This document shows, piece by piece, positions 38,041 through 52,799 of a DNA stretch of 64,000 nucleotides. Source of the DNA: Cacajao melanocephalus. Taxonomy: Eukaryota > Chordata > Mammalia > Primates > Pitheciidae. The notes beneath the pieces were generated by a model. The model saw only the letters and a list, made by a program, of their open reading frames with translations, ran no database searches and was not told the DNA's origin. A program made the translations under genes and the position numbers. Within the stretch, counting starts at the first letter, position 1. Every line of letters starts with the position of its first letter. Location: assembly GCA_963573385.1 (NCBI GenBank), contig CAUYLG010017860.1:1-64000 (forward strand). The letters run 5' to 3'.

Positions 38041-40879
38041 CAACCTTACAAGAAATGATGACAGAGAGATCTGAAAGTTAAGCACCTTGAAACTGCAGCA
38101 TTTCATGGGTTGACGGGAAACAGTGACTATCTCAGGAAGAGAACATTTTGGAAGAGTTGGAATCACATTCTTAAGCAGTGATTTTCAAGCATTTTTAACA
38201 GTGGGGCGCTCTTCTTTCCACATGAAACCACAGCTGTGATTCCACCTTACAATACAGATTAAAATAGTCCTTTATGAATAAAAGTTTAATTCATAATTTC
38301 ATACTTGTAAGCAATAAGAACAAAGAGGCTATTTAGGAAACACTGAATGTTAGTACCCAACACATTTGAGTGTATGTGCTTTCTAATTACTATTTTTTAA
38401 CAGTTTTAAATATGGTATTTAGGAAGTCACTCAAACATTTGCAAACCTTGAAGCAGTCTTCACTCTGGCTTGGAAATTACTGTACTGCTTTAAGTCAGAA
38501 GTAGAGCTTAGGCTGAAATCAATGACTATTCAGGAAATTCATTGGTGTGGCTTGATTTAAGCCCAGGTCTTTCCAGTTCTGAAATCCATGGTTTTTCCAT
38601 TGCATCATTGCTCCCCAGGCTTTGTGAATTTGCCCTGAGGAGTTACAGACAGGCATTTGCACAGTCCTGAGCCTCTAATTAACAGAGCAGAAAATGTACT
38701 GCTTCAGGTGGGAGCAGAGGGACCCGGACAACCCTGGACAACTCTGCAAGCTACTCATTCCCCTGAGAGGAGTGCCAGGCCAGATCATGCAAACTTCTAG
38801 GAAAAATTTGGTGAGGCCACAATTAACTGGGCTTGGGCAGCTTAACAATGATAAAAAGGGAAGGTATTTGACTTTGTCCAAATACTTTCAGGAACAGGCA
38901 GTATCAAGTGCATTTGTGAGGTTCCTTTACCTCAATAGAAGCAGATAGCTTCTAAATGAAGTGATTGTGCACAAGCTTAGAGGAAATCTGAGCCACTGTC
39001 AAACCACATGGAGGATAATAGGCATCTCGACACAGCGACCGGAGTTATGTACGGCTAATACACACAGACGCTGTGGGCTTCAGCCTGTCTAAAAAGGCAG
39101 GGAAGTTGCATGGTATATTAAATGCACTGATTTTTACAGCTAACATCTAGCCTCAAGGACAGCTGTGGTCAGGTTTAGTGAAAGACTTCAATGAAAAATG
39201 GTTAAGTCAAAATATTTGGCCTCTCTGTTTGCATTAAAGCAATTTGTTAATCAGTCAATCTGCCTTGGTACTTGATATTTACTAGTTTCATTTTATTTGA
39301 GGCAAGAATAAACTTCTCAAACAAAGTTAAACATCACCCCTTGGACTCAAGGGAATCTTATTCATATAGTGCTGCCTTTTCAGTTTGAAAAACATATATT
39401 TTTATTGTTATGAAATTAAGAATGTTTCTCTTAACATCCCTTGAGTCTTATTCATATTGAAGTCACTTGGCCCTTGATGAAGGACAAACAGAGCATAGTG
39501 TGTAAAATGATTGGCATCTAAGCCTCCCTGCATGTCTGAGATTTTGAATAATAGGGTAGTTAGCATGAATGAACTCCTACATCATACACATGCAAACAAG
39601 ACTGGGGAGTTGAGGGGTTTTATATTCAGTGCAGAAAGTTGTCTCCCAAAATCTGTTGAGTCCACTTTGCAGTCTGTTTCTAATCTCTCAGAAAACACAA
39701 CATGGGTTTAATGTGACCCTGAAGGATGTCAGGAAAACAGGGCTTGCCCTCTGATCCCCTGTGTGAAGCTGGTTGAATTAGTCCAAGCACATTTGAAATG
39801 AATCAAGATGGTGAACATCTGCCTCCCTTTATTAGAAGAATCCTTCTATTTATAAATAAACACTTCATCTGGAAAAGATGGTGAATTCCTTCAGTCCATG
39901 TTGTTTTTCCTGAGCTACTTGAGCATGGGGCGAGTGGCACAAGGTGCATTCCTAATCCCATCAGAGGACACAAAGAATGAAAAATAATTAGCGAATACTA
40001 ATACCTTGCAGGATTCTGCCTAGTCCCGTGTGGCAGCTGATTTGGCTACCTGGAAGATACTCGGGACATTATCTGGACTTTCCTTACTTACACAACCAAA
40101 TGACCCAGAGGTGCTTGAGGCCCCTGAGAGAGAAACACAACCTAAGTCAGCATTTCCTAGTTGTGGAAACACTGAAGAGACCACAAAGACAGACGTCTGC
40201 CTTTCAGCCGCCCCAGTGTGGGCATTCACTACGATCAGGAGGGTAAAGTATACCCAGAGGAGATAGCTCTTTTAAGGGGCTGTGGGCATTAGAAAATAGG
40301 ACCTTTCAGGAGAGGTTGGACCTTCTATGCCTCTTGCATACCCCAGCTTCCTTCTCCAGCTCTCATGAATGTGCTGCACATGACTTTACTACAGCTCTTC
40401 AGAGTGACCTCAATGATATTGCTTACAGCTTATTTAATGAGTAGGGGGCTTCTGTGAATTCAGGAGAATAATGTCTTGCTAAATGTTGCAAAAATTAAAA
40501 GCCTATGTTGAGAGTGAGGCCATTGTTACATGAAAAGATGATACTTTTTCATACTTATCTTCCTACTGAATGGAGACTGATTTGATTTGAATAATAAATT
40601 ATTACAGTGTGATTTTGGACATGATATGCAACTCTTGTAGGACAATTTCTCTAGTTCAAAAGCAATGAGAATACTGACATTTGAAGAGTAATCTTCACAA
40701 CATGTCTTCACTTATATTTATAATTAGTGCTCCCAAAATAACCTTGTGTTGAGGTTATAAACACATTTAACATAAGGTTAAATAACCCATTTTTAAAAAA
40801 GAAACAGAAAGTATTAAAAAAATTTTAAAAAAGAAATAAAAAGCATTTTAAAAGATGCTCAAATAAAAAGCTGAAAAGA
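38041..40879. other. Single-copy DNA, no gene seen
   Basis: No clear transposon. Three mutually overlapping frames near 40020-40266 (69, 72 and 78 codons on both strands) leave no single favoured reading. A CpG-containing stretch lies around 39025-39075. Confidence 0.45.
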
Positions 40880-41490
40880 GCATGGTCGAACAATTCTATT
40901 TCCAGGCATTTACAAAAGGAAATAAATTATTGATCATGTGCCGCAAGACATGTATTCAAGAATGTATGTGAGTGCGTGCGTGTACATATGTAATATATAA
41001 ACTATAATATAAAAGATATACTGTCTATATGTAATATATAAATAACATGTATATTGTAGCTATCTATCTCAAAACATTTCAATTTCACGCAAATAATTGA
41101 AAAAACCCAATGGCCAAATAAACTATGGCATATTTACGCAATAGAATAGCATAAAGGAGTACAAATGAATAAACTACAGCTTCAGACATCAACACAAAAG
41201 AATCACAAAAGCATAATAAGAAAAATCGAGTCAGATAAAATACATGCAGTGTGATTCCAATTGTATGAATTTCAAAAATAAGCAAAACTAAATAATACAT
41301 TATTTGGATTCATTCTAAAGTTATGTAACATCCTAAAGAAAACCATAACAATGAGTATCATAAAAGTCAAGATAGTGGTTACATTTGGTGGGGAGATAGG
41401 GGTGAAGCACAGAACTTGGTATCTAAGAAAATGGCACAATTCATGTATTTACTTGGATGCTAGGTTTTCAGGTGCTTGTTTTATTTTTAT
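40880..41490 (+). mobile_element. Old LINE-1 (L1M type) 3' region, sense
   Basis: 'CAATTCTATTTCCAGGCATTTAC', 'CTATGGCATATTTACGCAATAG', 'GTGTGATTCCAATTGTATG' and 'GTCAAGATAGTGGTTACATTTGG' follow the end of ORF2 and the 3' UTR. A TA-rich expansion occurs at about 40980-41060. Confidence 0.78.
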
Positions 41491-41499
41491 TTTTTACAA

Positions 41500-41940
41500 A
41501 CTCTTTATTCAAATGTAGTATCTATACACAGAAGTGTACAAATAGAAGCATGCAGCTGAATGAATGAAGCCAGCAATCTCCAGCACACCAGCACCAAAAC
41601 GCCCTACATCTGAATCTCTATCCTAGTGAAGAGAAAGATAGCAAACAAAAACACACAAAAGAAGCAATGGTAAGTCACTAACCCTCTCTCAAAGGTAGCC
41701 GCTATTCTGACTTTCAACACTACAGATTAGTTTTTCCTGCTTTTGAATTTTATATTGATGGAATTATGTAGTATGCACTTTTTAAAAAGCTGGCTGCTTT
41801 TCAATATTTTGTTTATGAAATCGACCCATTTTGTTGCATGCAGAAATAGTTCGTTCATTCCCTGCTTTATTGTTTTTAAATTTTATATGTATATTTTATA
41901 TACTTTTCTGTGTTTGTATTATATTTCTCAATAAAGCAAA
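41500..41940 (-). mobile_element. Old LINE-1 (L1M type) 3' region, antisense
   Basis: 'GCCGCTATTCTGACTTTCAACAC', 'AGATTAGTTTTTCCTGCTTTTG', 'TATATTGATGGAATTATGTAGTATGC' and 'GTTGCATGCAG' are the reverse complement of the same L1 3' region as in the preceding element, so the two lie tail to tail. Confidence 0.78.
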
Positions 41941-43869
41941 TAAAAATAAACTTTGAAAGATCAGATTCAGGAGTAAGGAAGTCCTCGTTACTCTCTGCAT
42001 GTCCATTAAAGTTGTAAATCCTAACAATACAAATATTTTAGATATTAAATATTTCCAGAGCGTCTGGAAAGAAAGTTATTTCTCAACACATCAGTCTTTC
42101 TACTTTTGCTGCCAAGTCCAGACCAGACACAGGGACAACAAACATGGACTCTGTCAAGTAATTTCACCTAAAGTGTTTCTAAGACCAAAATTCAAAGAGC
42201 AAAAACAAAAAAAAAAATGCTACTCATCTGGATTCCTCCAGTTGAACGCTCCTAACAAAGTTGTGTAGTAGGTAACTTGTCTCAGGCACCTGGCTCTCAC
42301 CAGGCTCACCCCTGCCCCACACACCTGTTTACCCTTTTGCCCTGTCTTTGCCCTTTTGATCTGTAAGTCCTGCTTCTGTACTGTTCTCATTCCAGGTCTC
42401 TCCATGTGCTTGCCTCTTTTAATACTGATGGAAAGAAGGCTGATAAATAATTCACAGTGAAATACGAAAAAGAAGGGATTATTCTATCTTTCCAGAGGCT
42501 GTTGATATTTTAAGAGGGCCAAGTTACCATAAGGCATCGGCTGTGGTGTAAAACACTGGGAGAGATTTTTGTGTGGGTCTTTTGCATTCCATCAGGTGGG
42601 CATCACCCTAGTTTGCTTGCAATGACCCTGTGCACTGGGAGACTTTGTTTATTCTAAGCAAGGAGACTTCTGACAACAGGAAGGAGGCTTTAGCCTCATT
42701 ATCTCTGTGGCCTCCAAACCAGAAACCAGAATGCAAAGATGAAAGCTAATCTTCACAGCAGAAAAATGTTTCTGAGCTGCTGCCACTGCAAAATATAAAA
42801 AGTCAACCCCTAAAAAGGCTGCGATGGAAGAATGCCCAAGTGCTGCCCACTCTTCTCACCAGGCCAAGCAGTGCCTGGAAAATGCCTGCATCTCTAGTTG
42901 TGTCTGAGGGTGGAGATTTATTGGTCCACTGGGAAATGGGCTTGGGGACAGCTGCCTGAATCCAGACCTCGGCCTGCTTCCAGCTGGATCTGAAACTCTT
43001 TCCCTAAAGATGTTGCTTTCCCTGCACCCTTCCCTCGGGGTGGGTGTTCATTCTTCCGTCTAGGGAGACTGTACTTTCAGATTTGCCTCAGAGTCCTGGT
43101 TTGTGCCTGCTGTCCTAGAATCCATTTTGGTTTGCATTTGTCCTGGATTTATTTTCTAACAAGGTATTAGTAGTAGTAGTTACATTAAAGAATGATGGGA
43201 AAGCCTGGATACACCTCTACTTTGTATCTCTAGCTTTTGCCTAGGTCTCGTCCAGGAGGGGGCAGGTAAGTGATTAGTGAGCTGAGTTCTTATTTTATAG
43301 CCTGGTTACAGCAGAAAGACGACCCATGATAACCTACTCTCCTGTCTCAAGTCTTTTAGATTAAACACCACTTTCGTGCATGCAGGATACTGTCTGACAA
43401 ACTAGAACTGGGTTGAACACCCACAGCTGGAGACAGCTCAATTCTTCCAATCTCCAATGATATGATATCAGAAGCATTCCAGCCAGCACTTCGGCCTGCA
43501 AGATACAAGAAGCCACAAGGCCACTAGTCAGATCTTATGCCAAGGAAGTGGGAAAGTGGTTGAGCTGGGACTCAAACCGAATGTATTCAGCTTGAAAACT
43601 CTTACTCTTAAGCACATTGCCAACCACTCCTCACTTTCATTAAAGATTATGGCAAAAGATGCAGCCTCCAATCTACTCTATATTTCTTTCTTCCTAGGTG
43701 AATTCCATATCCATGCAATCAGTTGCATCATTGTGTCAAGGTCACAGCTCCATGCCAGCTGCTACACTTCAGTGGTTAAAAGCTGGTAGGAACTCTGGGC
43801 ACTAGTGCAATTATAATTCCCTAGTCTCCTCATAATATTTCTTGACAATTCCTTTTCTGACCTTTAATT
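41941..43869. other. Single-copy DNA, no gene seen
   Basis: No recognised repeat or exon. Moderately GC-richer around 42830-43270. A 77-codon frame at 43556-43789 is unassigned. Confidence 0.45.
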
Positions 43870-45310
43870 AGCTCACTCTCCACTCGAGCAATGATGTAAA
43901 ACACAAATTTCCTCAAGCATGCTCTTATACCTACCCTTCTTCTCTCAAAAGCTAGTTTGCATTCTACATCACCTTTGGAGGACATTGAGGAAATTGGCTA
44001 CACATTTCTCAACCTTTAGATACCACATCCTCCCTCCTACTTTGTGCTTTCTTCTATTAACAGCCAAGCTCTTCAGCTGTGCTCATGGCCCCCTCTGCTT
44101 CTATCCATTCAGGACTTGGCTCTAACACTTATTAGTGTATTCTTTTTACCTTCAACCTATCCTGCTCTGCTGTCTCATTTCCTTTGGCTTATAAGCTTGA
44201 TCAAATCTCCTCCATCAAAACAAACAAAAATCTTAACACTTAAACCACTTTCTTAACAGTATCCTTTTACTCTTGACCTATCCCTCTTCTCTCTTGTCAG
44301 TCAAGCATCCTGAAAAAGTAGAATATATTTCCTCTCTGAATTTCTTCACTGTCCAGTCTCATCTCAAACCCTCAAAATGTAGCCTCTACCCTCACTACAA
44401 CCCCTGAAACTGCTCTAGCAGCAATCACCAATATTCTCCCTATTGACATTAAAGTTAAAAAAAATGCTGTTATCGTTCTTCATTCTTTACATAATTTGAT
44501 ACATTTTACTATTCCACATCTTGAAATCCTGCATATGCCTGACTTCTTGTAACCACTACCTTTGGATTTTACATCCTTGCAAGTCAACTCCCTTCCTCTC
44601 TTTGTACTGCTATCTGACACACCTTCTTCAAAGCTGAGCCTTTCTTCTCAATCTTCTTCACAGGAATATCAGAATTCCTAAGATTCCCTCCTTGGCCCAG
44701 TAAGGTCCTCAACTGACCTTAGAGCAATCCCATCCATACTCATGGTTTATCTACCACCTGTGGGACAATGACCCCCCCACCCACCAAGCCATCTTTCCCA
44801 CCTTCACATTTCAGCAGCACATCAAATGCATATACCTCCTTGCCCCAGAATGTGTACACATAGTTGTCACATAGATACCTCACAGCTCAAGGAGTCCAAC
44901 ATGCCTCATTATTTTTTTCCTAAGACCTATTTCCTGTCATCCCTACCTTCATGTGTCATGGTTCCACCTTGCAACAGCCACTTAGGCCAGAAACCTGAAA
45001 TTCATCTATGATTCCCCCCTCCTCATACTGTGCAGTGTCTAAAGAATCATCATACCTATCGATGTCTTCATTCTAAAAAGTTTTCAAAACTCTTCCCACC
45101 TTTTACATCTACTATTCTGAGGCCTCCCTGCCTAACTTTTCTCCCTGCTTCTCTTCCAATGTTCCCTTTATTCCATGCTGCCACCAGGCTCACACAAACC
45201 CACCACTCAGTTTTTAAAATCAAACTGTCATGGGTTTCCTTTTATTGCCTGCTGGGCCAACTCCTGGCTCCCAAGATAGCAGGTATAGCTCTTTCCACAA
45301 TGTGAAAACT
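43870..45310 (+). mobile_element. Old L2-type LINE, sense, pyrimidine-rich
   Basis: This long CT-rich stretch aligns by eye to the 3' half of L2. Examples are 'AGGCCAGAAACCTGAAATTCATCTATGATTCC' near 44984 (landmark; compare the L2 'CCAGAAACCT...GTCATCC' block) and the later 'CCCTGCTTCTCTTCCAATGTTCCC' and 'CTGCCACCAGG' blocks near 45145-45190. Small open frames here come from the low stop density of CT-rich DNA. Confidence 0.5.
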
Positions 45311-45955
45311 AAGGCCAGGACTCACCCTGTCTCTGCCTGTCTGCCACCCCTCTGGAAAACTCCAGGAGAAGCACACAGAAGCACCTTCTCTTCTCTGCTG
45401 ACATGGAATTTGAACATGCATAAACCATCAGCAAGGTGATGTAATCCCATCCAATTTTCATAGATAATATCCAGGGTGGAAATGTTTCCAAACCACAGCT
45501 GAAAGACACATGTGGTTTTATTCAGCATGAAATTCAGCAAGTAATTAATACTCAACTCTGTCATGCTTCTGGAAGCAGGGCCACTCTTGCAGCTCGGGGG
45601 AGTGAAAGTGAGACCCTCATGCTGGTCAATACTGACTGCCTCCATCACAGCAGGGAAGTTATGGACTCTCTCTCTAGGAACAAAAAGGTACATACCGTTG
45701 AGGTTTTGCTTATAATTCAGGGAGCTCATGGATCAGGCCCCTCCCAACAAAGCACATTCATAGCGTTATAGGCTGTAATCAACCTTCCAAAAGGCAGCCT
45801 TCATGTACTTGAAGAGCATGCCCAGGAATGACTTCCTCTTTCCTCTCCTCTTCCGCCTTGGTTTATGTAAGTCGAGTTGTTTGTGTGTTATATTGTTCCT
45901 CCAGAATGATTCTCTCCGTTTTCATCTTTGGGCAATGTCCTGAACTGCATCGACT
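45311..45955. other. Single-copy DNA with unassigned minus-strand frames
   Basis: A 135-codon frame (45729-45322) and an overlapping 66-codon frame lie on the minus strand. No domain recognised; likely chance. Confidence 0.45.
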
Positions 45956-45966
45956 CTAGAGGTTTT

Positions 45967-46244
45967 TTTGTTTTGTTTTGTTTTGGAGACAGAGTCTTGC
46001 TCTGTCACCCAAGCTGGAGTGCAGTGGCACAATCTTGGCTCACTGCAACCTCCACCTCCTGGGTTCAAGCAAATCTCCTGCTGAGTAGCTGGCATTACAG
46101 GAGCATGCCACCATGCACAGCTAATTTTCGTATTTTTAGTAGAGACAGAGTTTCATCATGTTGGTTGGGCTGGTCTTGAACTCCTGACCTCATGATCTGG
46201 CCACCTCAGCCTCCCAACGTGCTGGGATTACAGGTGTGAGTCAC
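45967..46244 (-). mobile_element. AluS-like element, antisense, slightly 5'-truncated
   Basis: It begins on the plus strand with a (TTTTG)n tail and ends at 'GTGTGAGTCAC', just short of the usual 5' end. A short deletion removes sequence around 46081. Perfect 11-bp target duplication CTAGAGGTTTT lies at 45956-45966 and 46245-46255. Confidence 0.96.
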
Positions 46245-46255
46245 CTAGAGGTTTT

Positions 46256-46699
46256 ATGTGACATGTGTGTGACAGGATGGGCCACTGCATCCTCCCTATC
46301 AACATAGCCTTCCGGCAAGCATTCCCACCAGCACAGCAGTGCCCTCAGCAGCTCCCTGGCAGCTCCCACAGAACACTGCCAGCTACAATTCTGAGGATGG
46401 TCCTTGACGTATTGATGCCAAGTTGCGTCTCTGTAACTGCACTTGTTGGGTCCCTAGGTACCCTGTGGGAAAGCTCAGTGAACTGTAATCCAAGGGAGCA
46501 GACTGAGAGGGGTCAGCACCTGGATCAGTTTCCTATGGGAATGAGGGCAGCTATTGTGCTGGACCCTGTGGGCAGTGCAGGAGGAGGTGCAGGAGAGCTG
46601 CCCATGCAAGGCACCCTTCATTAAGCATCCATGGTACAGACAGCCAGTGGATGCAGAGGCGATGGTGTAATCTCAGCCAGCCAGTGGAACAAAGCAGTG
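46256..46699. other. GC-richer single-copy DNA, no gene seen
   Basis: A 119-codon frame (46265-46624, +) is unassigned and starts beside the Alu; no domain recognised. Confidence 0.4.
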
Positions 46700-47290
46700 G
46701 GAAAGCACATTCGTTCATTCATTCAATGAGGCAGTTTTCACTGTGCTCCTGCTGAATTCCAGGCTCTGTGCTAAGTCCTAGAAAACAGTGGTGAGGAAAA
46801 CAGATATGACCTTCTTGGAACTTCCTGTCTAGTGAGTGATGCAGGCATGATGGTGATGTGACCATTCAACCATGAAGGTAAGGATCAAGTTGTAGAGAGG
46901 ACTTAGGAGGGCATAGAACACACTTTGGGGGTGGAGAGGCTACTGAGTCAGGGAAGGCCACCTGAGGGCACTAACATCAATGCTGATGTGTGCAGGGTGA
47001 GTAGGTGCTAGCCAGGTATGTGGTTGCCTTTGCTGTGGGGCCAGAGGTGAAGCAGGGCAGAGAAGGCCAGAGGGAGAGTGGGGACTTGGAGGCAAATTGG
47101 TCATGAGGGGCAGCAGGGAGGCCCATAGAACAAAACATTAATAGATGTTACCAGAGAGGCAGGAAGGCCTGGAACATGAAGCACCTCTGACACCATTTTA
47201 ATAACTTTCCACTTTGCACTAAAGAGTTTTAAGCAATGTGTGATTGAGGAGATCTGAGTCCCTGAGCAGGGATTGTGGAAGTCCAGTGCA
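46700..47290 (-). mobile_element. L2 LINE, antisense
   Basis: 'ATTCGTTCATTCATTCAATGAGG', 'CCAGGCTCTGTGCTAAGTCC', 'CTTGGAACTTCCTGTCTAGTG', 'GTCAGGGAAGGCCACCTGAGG' and, near 47200, 'TAACTTTCCACTTTGCACTAAAGAG' follow an antisense L2 from its 3' end inward. Confidence 0.75.
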
Positions 47291-49839
47291 TTTGTCAGCA
47301 ACTCAGGAACTCAGGCAGGAGCACTCAAGAGCACCTTGCTCCTTTCACACAATTCCCTCCTGTCTTCCGAAGAGTGTCATCCATTGAGCTCCTCTGCTTT
47401 TCCTGACTGCCGTTAGGGGAAGACCAGGGATGTGTGGGGAGGAGCAGTTTAGTGATGCCCAGAGCTGACTGAACACCCAGGAAATGATCAGGGAATGAAC
47501 GTATTCTTTCGTTTTTGAAAAATCTCATCCATGCACAAGAAGAGTGCAACTCTCCTGGGGGGTTTCTGAAATTCACCCAGAGAGACTGAAGCTGGAAGTC
47601 TTTGCCAAGTATCCAGGCTCCAGGGTACAGGACAGAGACCAGCAGGCACACCATCCTTCTCTCCTGCTTGCACACAGTGCCACTCCCTCCCTGGACACTA
47701 GGCCTGCCCAGCCCCTGGCAAGAGGAGGTGGGTCTGGAAGGCTGAGAGCCTGATCACAGTCCCATAAGAAATGGCTGGATTGTTGAATAAACAGAGGGGT
47801 CTCTCAGGAGCTGAGGGAACAGGTGGGGCTTGTCTCAAGCAAACTTCCCACTAAAACAACAAGCTTCTCGGTGTCTGTTTAAAGACTGTTAGACTTGATG
47901 TGCAGAAATGAATAGCCCTTTACACTTCCTTTGTTTGAGATGCAAGATGAGAGACATGGCCTGCTTGTCTCACTTCTCTGCATCCCAGCCTCATGGGGAT
48001 GAAGCTGGCAACTCCGTCCCTTCTGTACTGCTTTCGCCTTGGCGCCCAGGCTTGGCCGCCCTGCTGATGGAACTTAATAGCACAGTGTCTGCTCCTACAA
48101 GTAAGAGCTTGAGGGGTGCTGTGCCCCCACACAGGGCCTCCTGGACTCAGCAGTGTGCTGGCCTGACCTGCAGCTCACCCCTCCCCCTTGGGGCAAAAGC
48201 CAGCCGCAGCAGCTGCCTGGTAATTCTCGGTAGTAATAGGACCCCTTCTAAATGCCTATCAAAGTGCCAGGCGCTGGCCATAAGTAAGCTCTGGAAATTA
48301 CTTTTGCTGAGAGATCCTGCGTGCCTGCCTCTGCATTTGGTTTGCCGGAGGTCTGAAGCCACTGGATGTTTTACTGAGCTCCCTCTCTCTTTTTGCATCC
48401 AGCTTGTAAGTCCTGGATGACACTTGTTAAATGGGCTTCTGAGGACTTGTGTGCTGCCTGTTTATGAGCCAAGCTGGAGAACTCAGGCTTACATGGGGAA
48501 GCTTCCCACCCTGTAATGTGTGGGTGAGTGTTGGAGGGTATCTGGGATTAGCTTGGCCTGAAAGCCAGAAGAGCATGTTTGTCCTGCTTTGTTTTTGAAA
48601 GCAATAATGCAATGCAGTTGGAGATGGTGAATAAAACCGCTAGAGTTACTATCTTTTCCTCAAGACGAAGATTAAAAAGAACAGGAGCCAAACTTTGTAT
48701 TGAATCCAATGAAGTTAGATCCCTGAGCATTTTACTCCACAAAGCCTCTCACTGAGGCACCCCATCTCCCTCTGCTTGGGGAATTTATACTTGGCTCATA
48801 CATTAAAGAATTTGCAAGTTCTGGTAGACTCACTGGTTAGTATTCATGAGACATTTACGGTGAGAGGTAGAGTCATGACGCAGACACCTGCTATGTCTTG
48901 AAGAAGCTTGATGAGAAAAGAGAAACCCTCAAGATTAGAAAGAGGTTAATGGTGCTGGAGGCCAACCATCACTGGGAGCTCAGCTCCTGGATCATCTTCT
49001 TATCTGCTGTGCTTTAGTCTAGGAATACTTCTAGTGACTGTGCTCCGAAAACATCAGTTCCTCTTTCAGGGAACAGCTCATCAAATATCCCAGACTCTGT
49101 GCCTCCTTGTATTGTCTCCGGAGTCCTGAAGCACTCCTCTGAGATGTGGCTCAGGGAGGAACATTTTAAAGTCACTTAAACTCATTCTACTCCTCAGCGC
49201 TGTCTCCCTCACCCTACCGTGTGAGGCTGTTTCACGGTTTGTTTAGGAGGTTAGTAGGGGTTGATCATGACATATTCTCAATTTTACCTCTTGACCTTCA
49301 AAGCCTAAAGTGTGTACTGTGTGGTAATTTACAGGAAAAGTTTGCCAGACCTTAGTCTTGACTTTAATTCTGTTGTTAAACAGCATAATCCATTCCTTTT
49401 TCGCAAGGGCTCCAATCTAGTAAGGATGATGTGTTACGTCTATTATTAAATCTCTAGAAATGCATCCTAGCGGGTACAGTACAGGTTAAGGATAGCATGG
49501 AGTCCTGTCACCTCCCACTAGAGTCATCCTCCAGATAATATCAGTCTAATAATCAATGCAAGGCAACTCCTCTAGTTCAGCTGTTTACAAATGTGCCTTG
49601 TGTTCAGGGATATCAAGAGATCCATGTCAATTATCTTGTCTACATCCAGATATACCAGATATTCAAATATAACTCACTGTTATTCTGGCTTGGGAGTGGT
49701 TTTCCGTTAACACTCTGACTAGTCTGATATAAATTGCTTAGGTGTTGGTCTCTTTTCTAACAACACACAAGATTTGTCACAGAATTTTTCTAGGACTTGA
49801 TGGCTTGCTCTCCAAACAAGGATACTTGCTTAGGATATC
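47291..49839. other. GC-richer single-copy DNA with a 170-codon frame
   Basis: This is the GC-richest part of the window (47300-48800). The frame 47908-48420 (+) is the longest that is neither repeat nor low-complexity, but I recognise no domain, signal peptide or coiled coil. Shorter minus-strand frames overlap it. A MIR-like tail may lie at about 48240-48300. Confidence 0.45.
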
Positions 49840-50170
49840 ACTTGCTGCTATGATAGGTAAACTCCACAATCTCAGTGGATTCATGCAATAAAAGTTTATT
49901 CTATTCTCAGAGCAATTCACAATTCTTATTATGAATTAATAAGAATGTCATGGCTTCCATGTCATGACTCAGGGACTTAATCACTTATGGCTCTGTCTTC
50001 CCCTAAGGCTTCGAGGGGAATGCGGTGGTAGAGAAGGTATACCTGCTCCATAACTATCACCTTTACTCATACACCATTGGTGGAAACCAGTCACATGACT
50101 ACCAAAAAAGCATGTCATTCCGACCTCTTCCCAGCCACACTCTAAGCCATGGAAAGAGAATATGAGTCTT
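49840..50170 (-). mobile_element. Possible old LTR-type repeat, antisense
   Basis: 'CAATCTCAGTGGATTCATGC', 'AAAAGTTTATTCTATTCTCAG' and later 'GGAAACCAGTCACATGACTACC' resemble an old repeat of the LTR/MaLR type read in reverse. Family not assigned. Confidence 0.3.
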
Positions 50171-51559
<1,389 letters not shown>

Positions 51560-51576
51560 TAACTGTTTTTGTCTTT

Positions 51577-51578
<2 letters not shown>

Positions 51579-51608
<30 letters not shown>
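51579..51608. repeat. (CA)15 microsatellite
   Basis: Fifteen perfect CA units, 36 bases downstream of the Alu end and likely length-polymorphic. Confidence 0.97.
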
Positions 51609-51610
<2 letters not shown>

Positions 51611-52799
51611 CATACATGCACACAACTGAAAGACCATGTTTGCCAATAACACAAAGTAAAATACATTCCATGCTATGATTGAGACATGCACAGAGTACTA
51701 TAAAAGTTTGGAGGTAACAGAGATTCTGTGTGGCACTGGATTAAGACTTGAAGAATATATAGATTTCAACTAGGGGAGGGGAAGAGAGGACTTGGGGCAG
51801 GCAGTCCTGGCGAGCTAAATGTCTGACACAATCCTCAGAGGTGATCCGTATTAGAAAGGGTGTCAGGGTGAAGGGCAGAGTGAAAGAGTTGCAACAAGTG
51901 TTTTGGGACCAAGGAGTAGCTGCGTTTGGTTGAGACCTATGAAGGCCAGAGTATCAGGATACATAAATTCTGGTATGTCTGTGTGAGAAACAGTCTCATT
52001 TCCTTATCGTCTCTCATTGTAGATTCGGTTTCCCTCATTAAATTCCAAGCTCCTTCAATCCCCGGGGAAAGAAACTCCTTTAAAGAAAGTCAGCTGTGCT
52101 GATGTTTTTTTAAGTCTTCATAAATCATGTGAGCCCTTTCATAAATCACACAGAGCTGCCTTCATTTTGCAGCTGCACTCCACAGATACTTCACGGGGAA
52201 TGCTTCTATTTGTCCCAGGTGAAACTATCAAGACATGGGCAGTCCCAGACTGCCTTCTGTTTCTAGATGGTACCTCTTCCATTCCATCCCCTTCATTTGC
52301 CCAAAGGCCTGTTACTGTCTTCCCTTTGCCTCTCTCTTCCCCACCCTCTCCACCTATGAAAACAGGAAAGACTCTGTTATCAGTCACTTACACCTGATGA
52401 TGGATTGATTAATTGCACTTTAACTGAAATCTAGTCACACAAGTATAACCTGTGCTTTCAACCATTCATTTGCATGTTAATCCTTTTATCTTCAAATGTA
52501 GAATAAAAGAGTATTTTCCCTGCTCAAAGAAATTCCAGGCTTTAACTCGATTGCTGTGAGATTTTATATGGTGGTGGTAAAGGAGGAGAAAGAATAGGAA
52601 GAAAAGACCAGGAATAAAGAAAACAAAAAAAGGGGGGACTGGCTGTAACAGGCGGAAATATGGAAGAGGTGAAGAGGCGTATGGAAATTGCATACAGCAT
52701 GCCTAACAGACAAGATGTTTGTTAAAGTATTTATTGGATAAGTGCTCATGGAATGCGCAGATGGATAGAAGTTAGATTTAGAAAAATAAATAATTTTTG
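51609..52799. other. Single-copy DNA, no gene seen
   Basis: Frames of 75-82 codons overlap on both strands near 52139-52397 and are unassigned. No clear repeat. Confidence 0.45.

Noticed and set aside
40020..40266. Three overlapping open frames on both strands
   Set aside because: No frame is favoured, no domain is seen, and the lengths (69-78 codons) are ordinary for chance.
45322..45729. 135-codon minus-strand frame
   Set aside because: No domain recognised, and overlapping frames on the same strand weaken the case. Length is within chance expectation.
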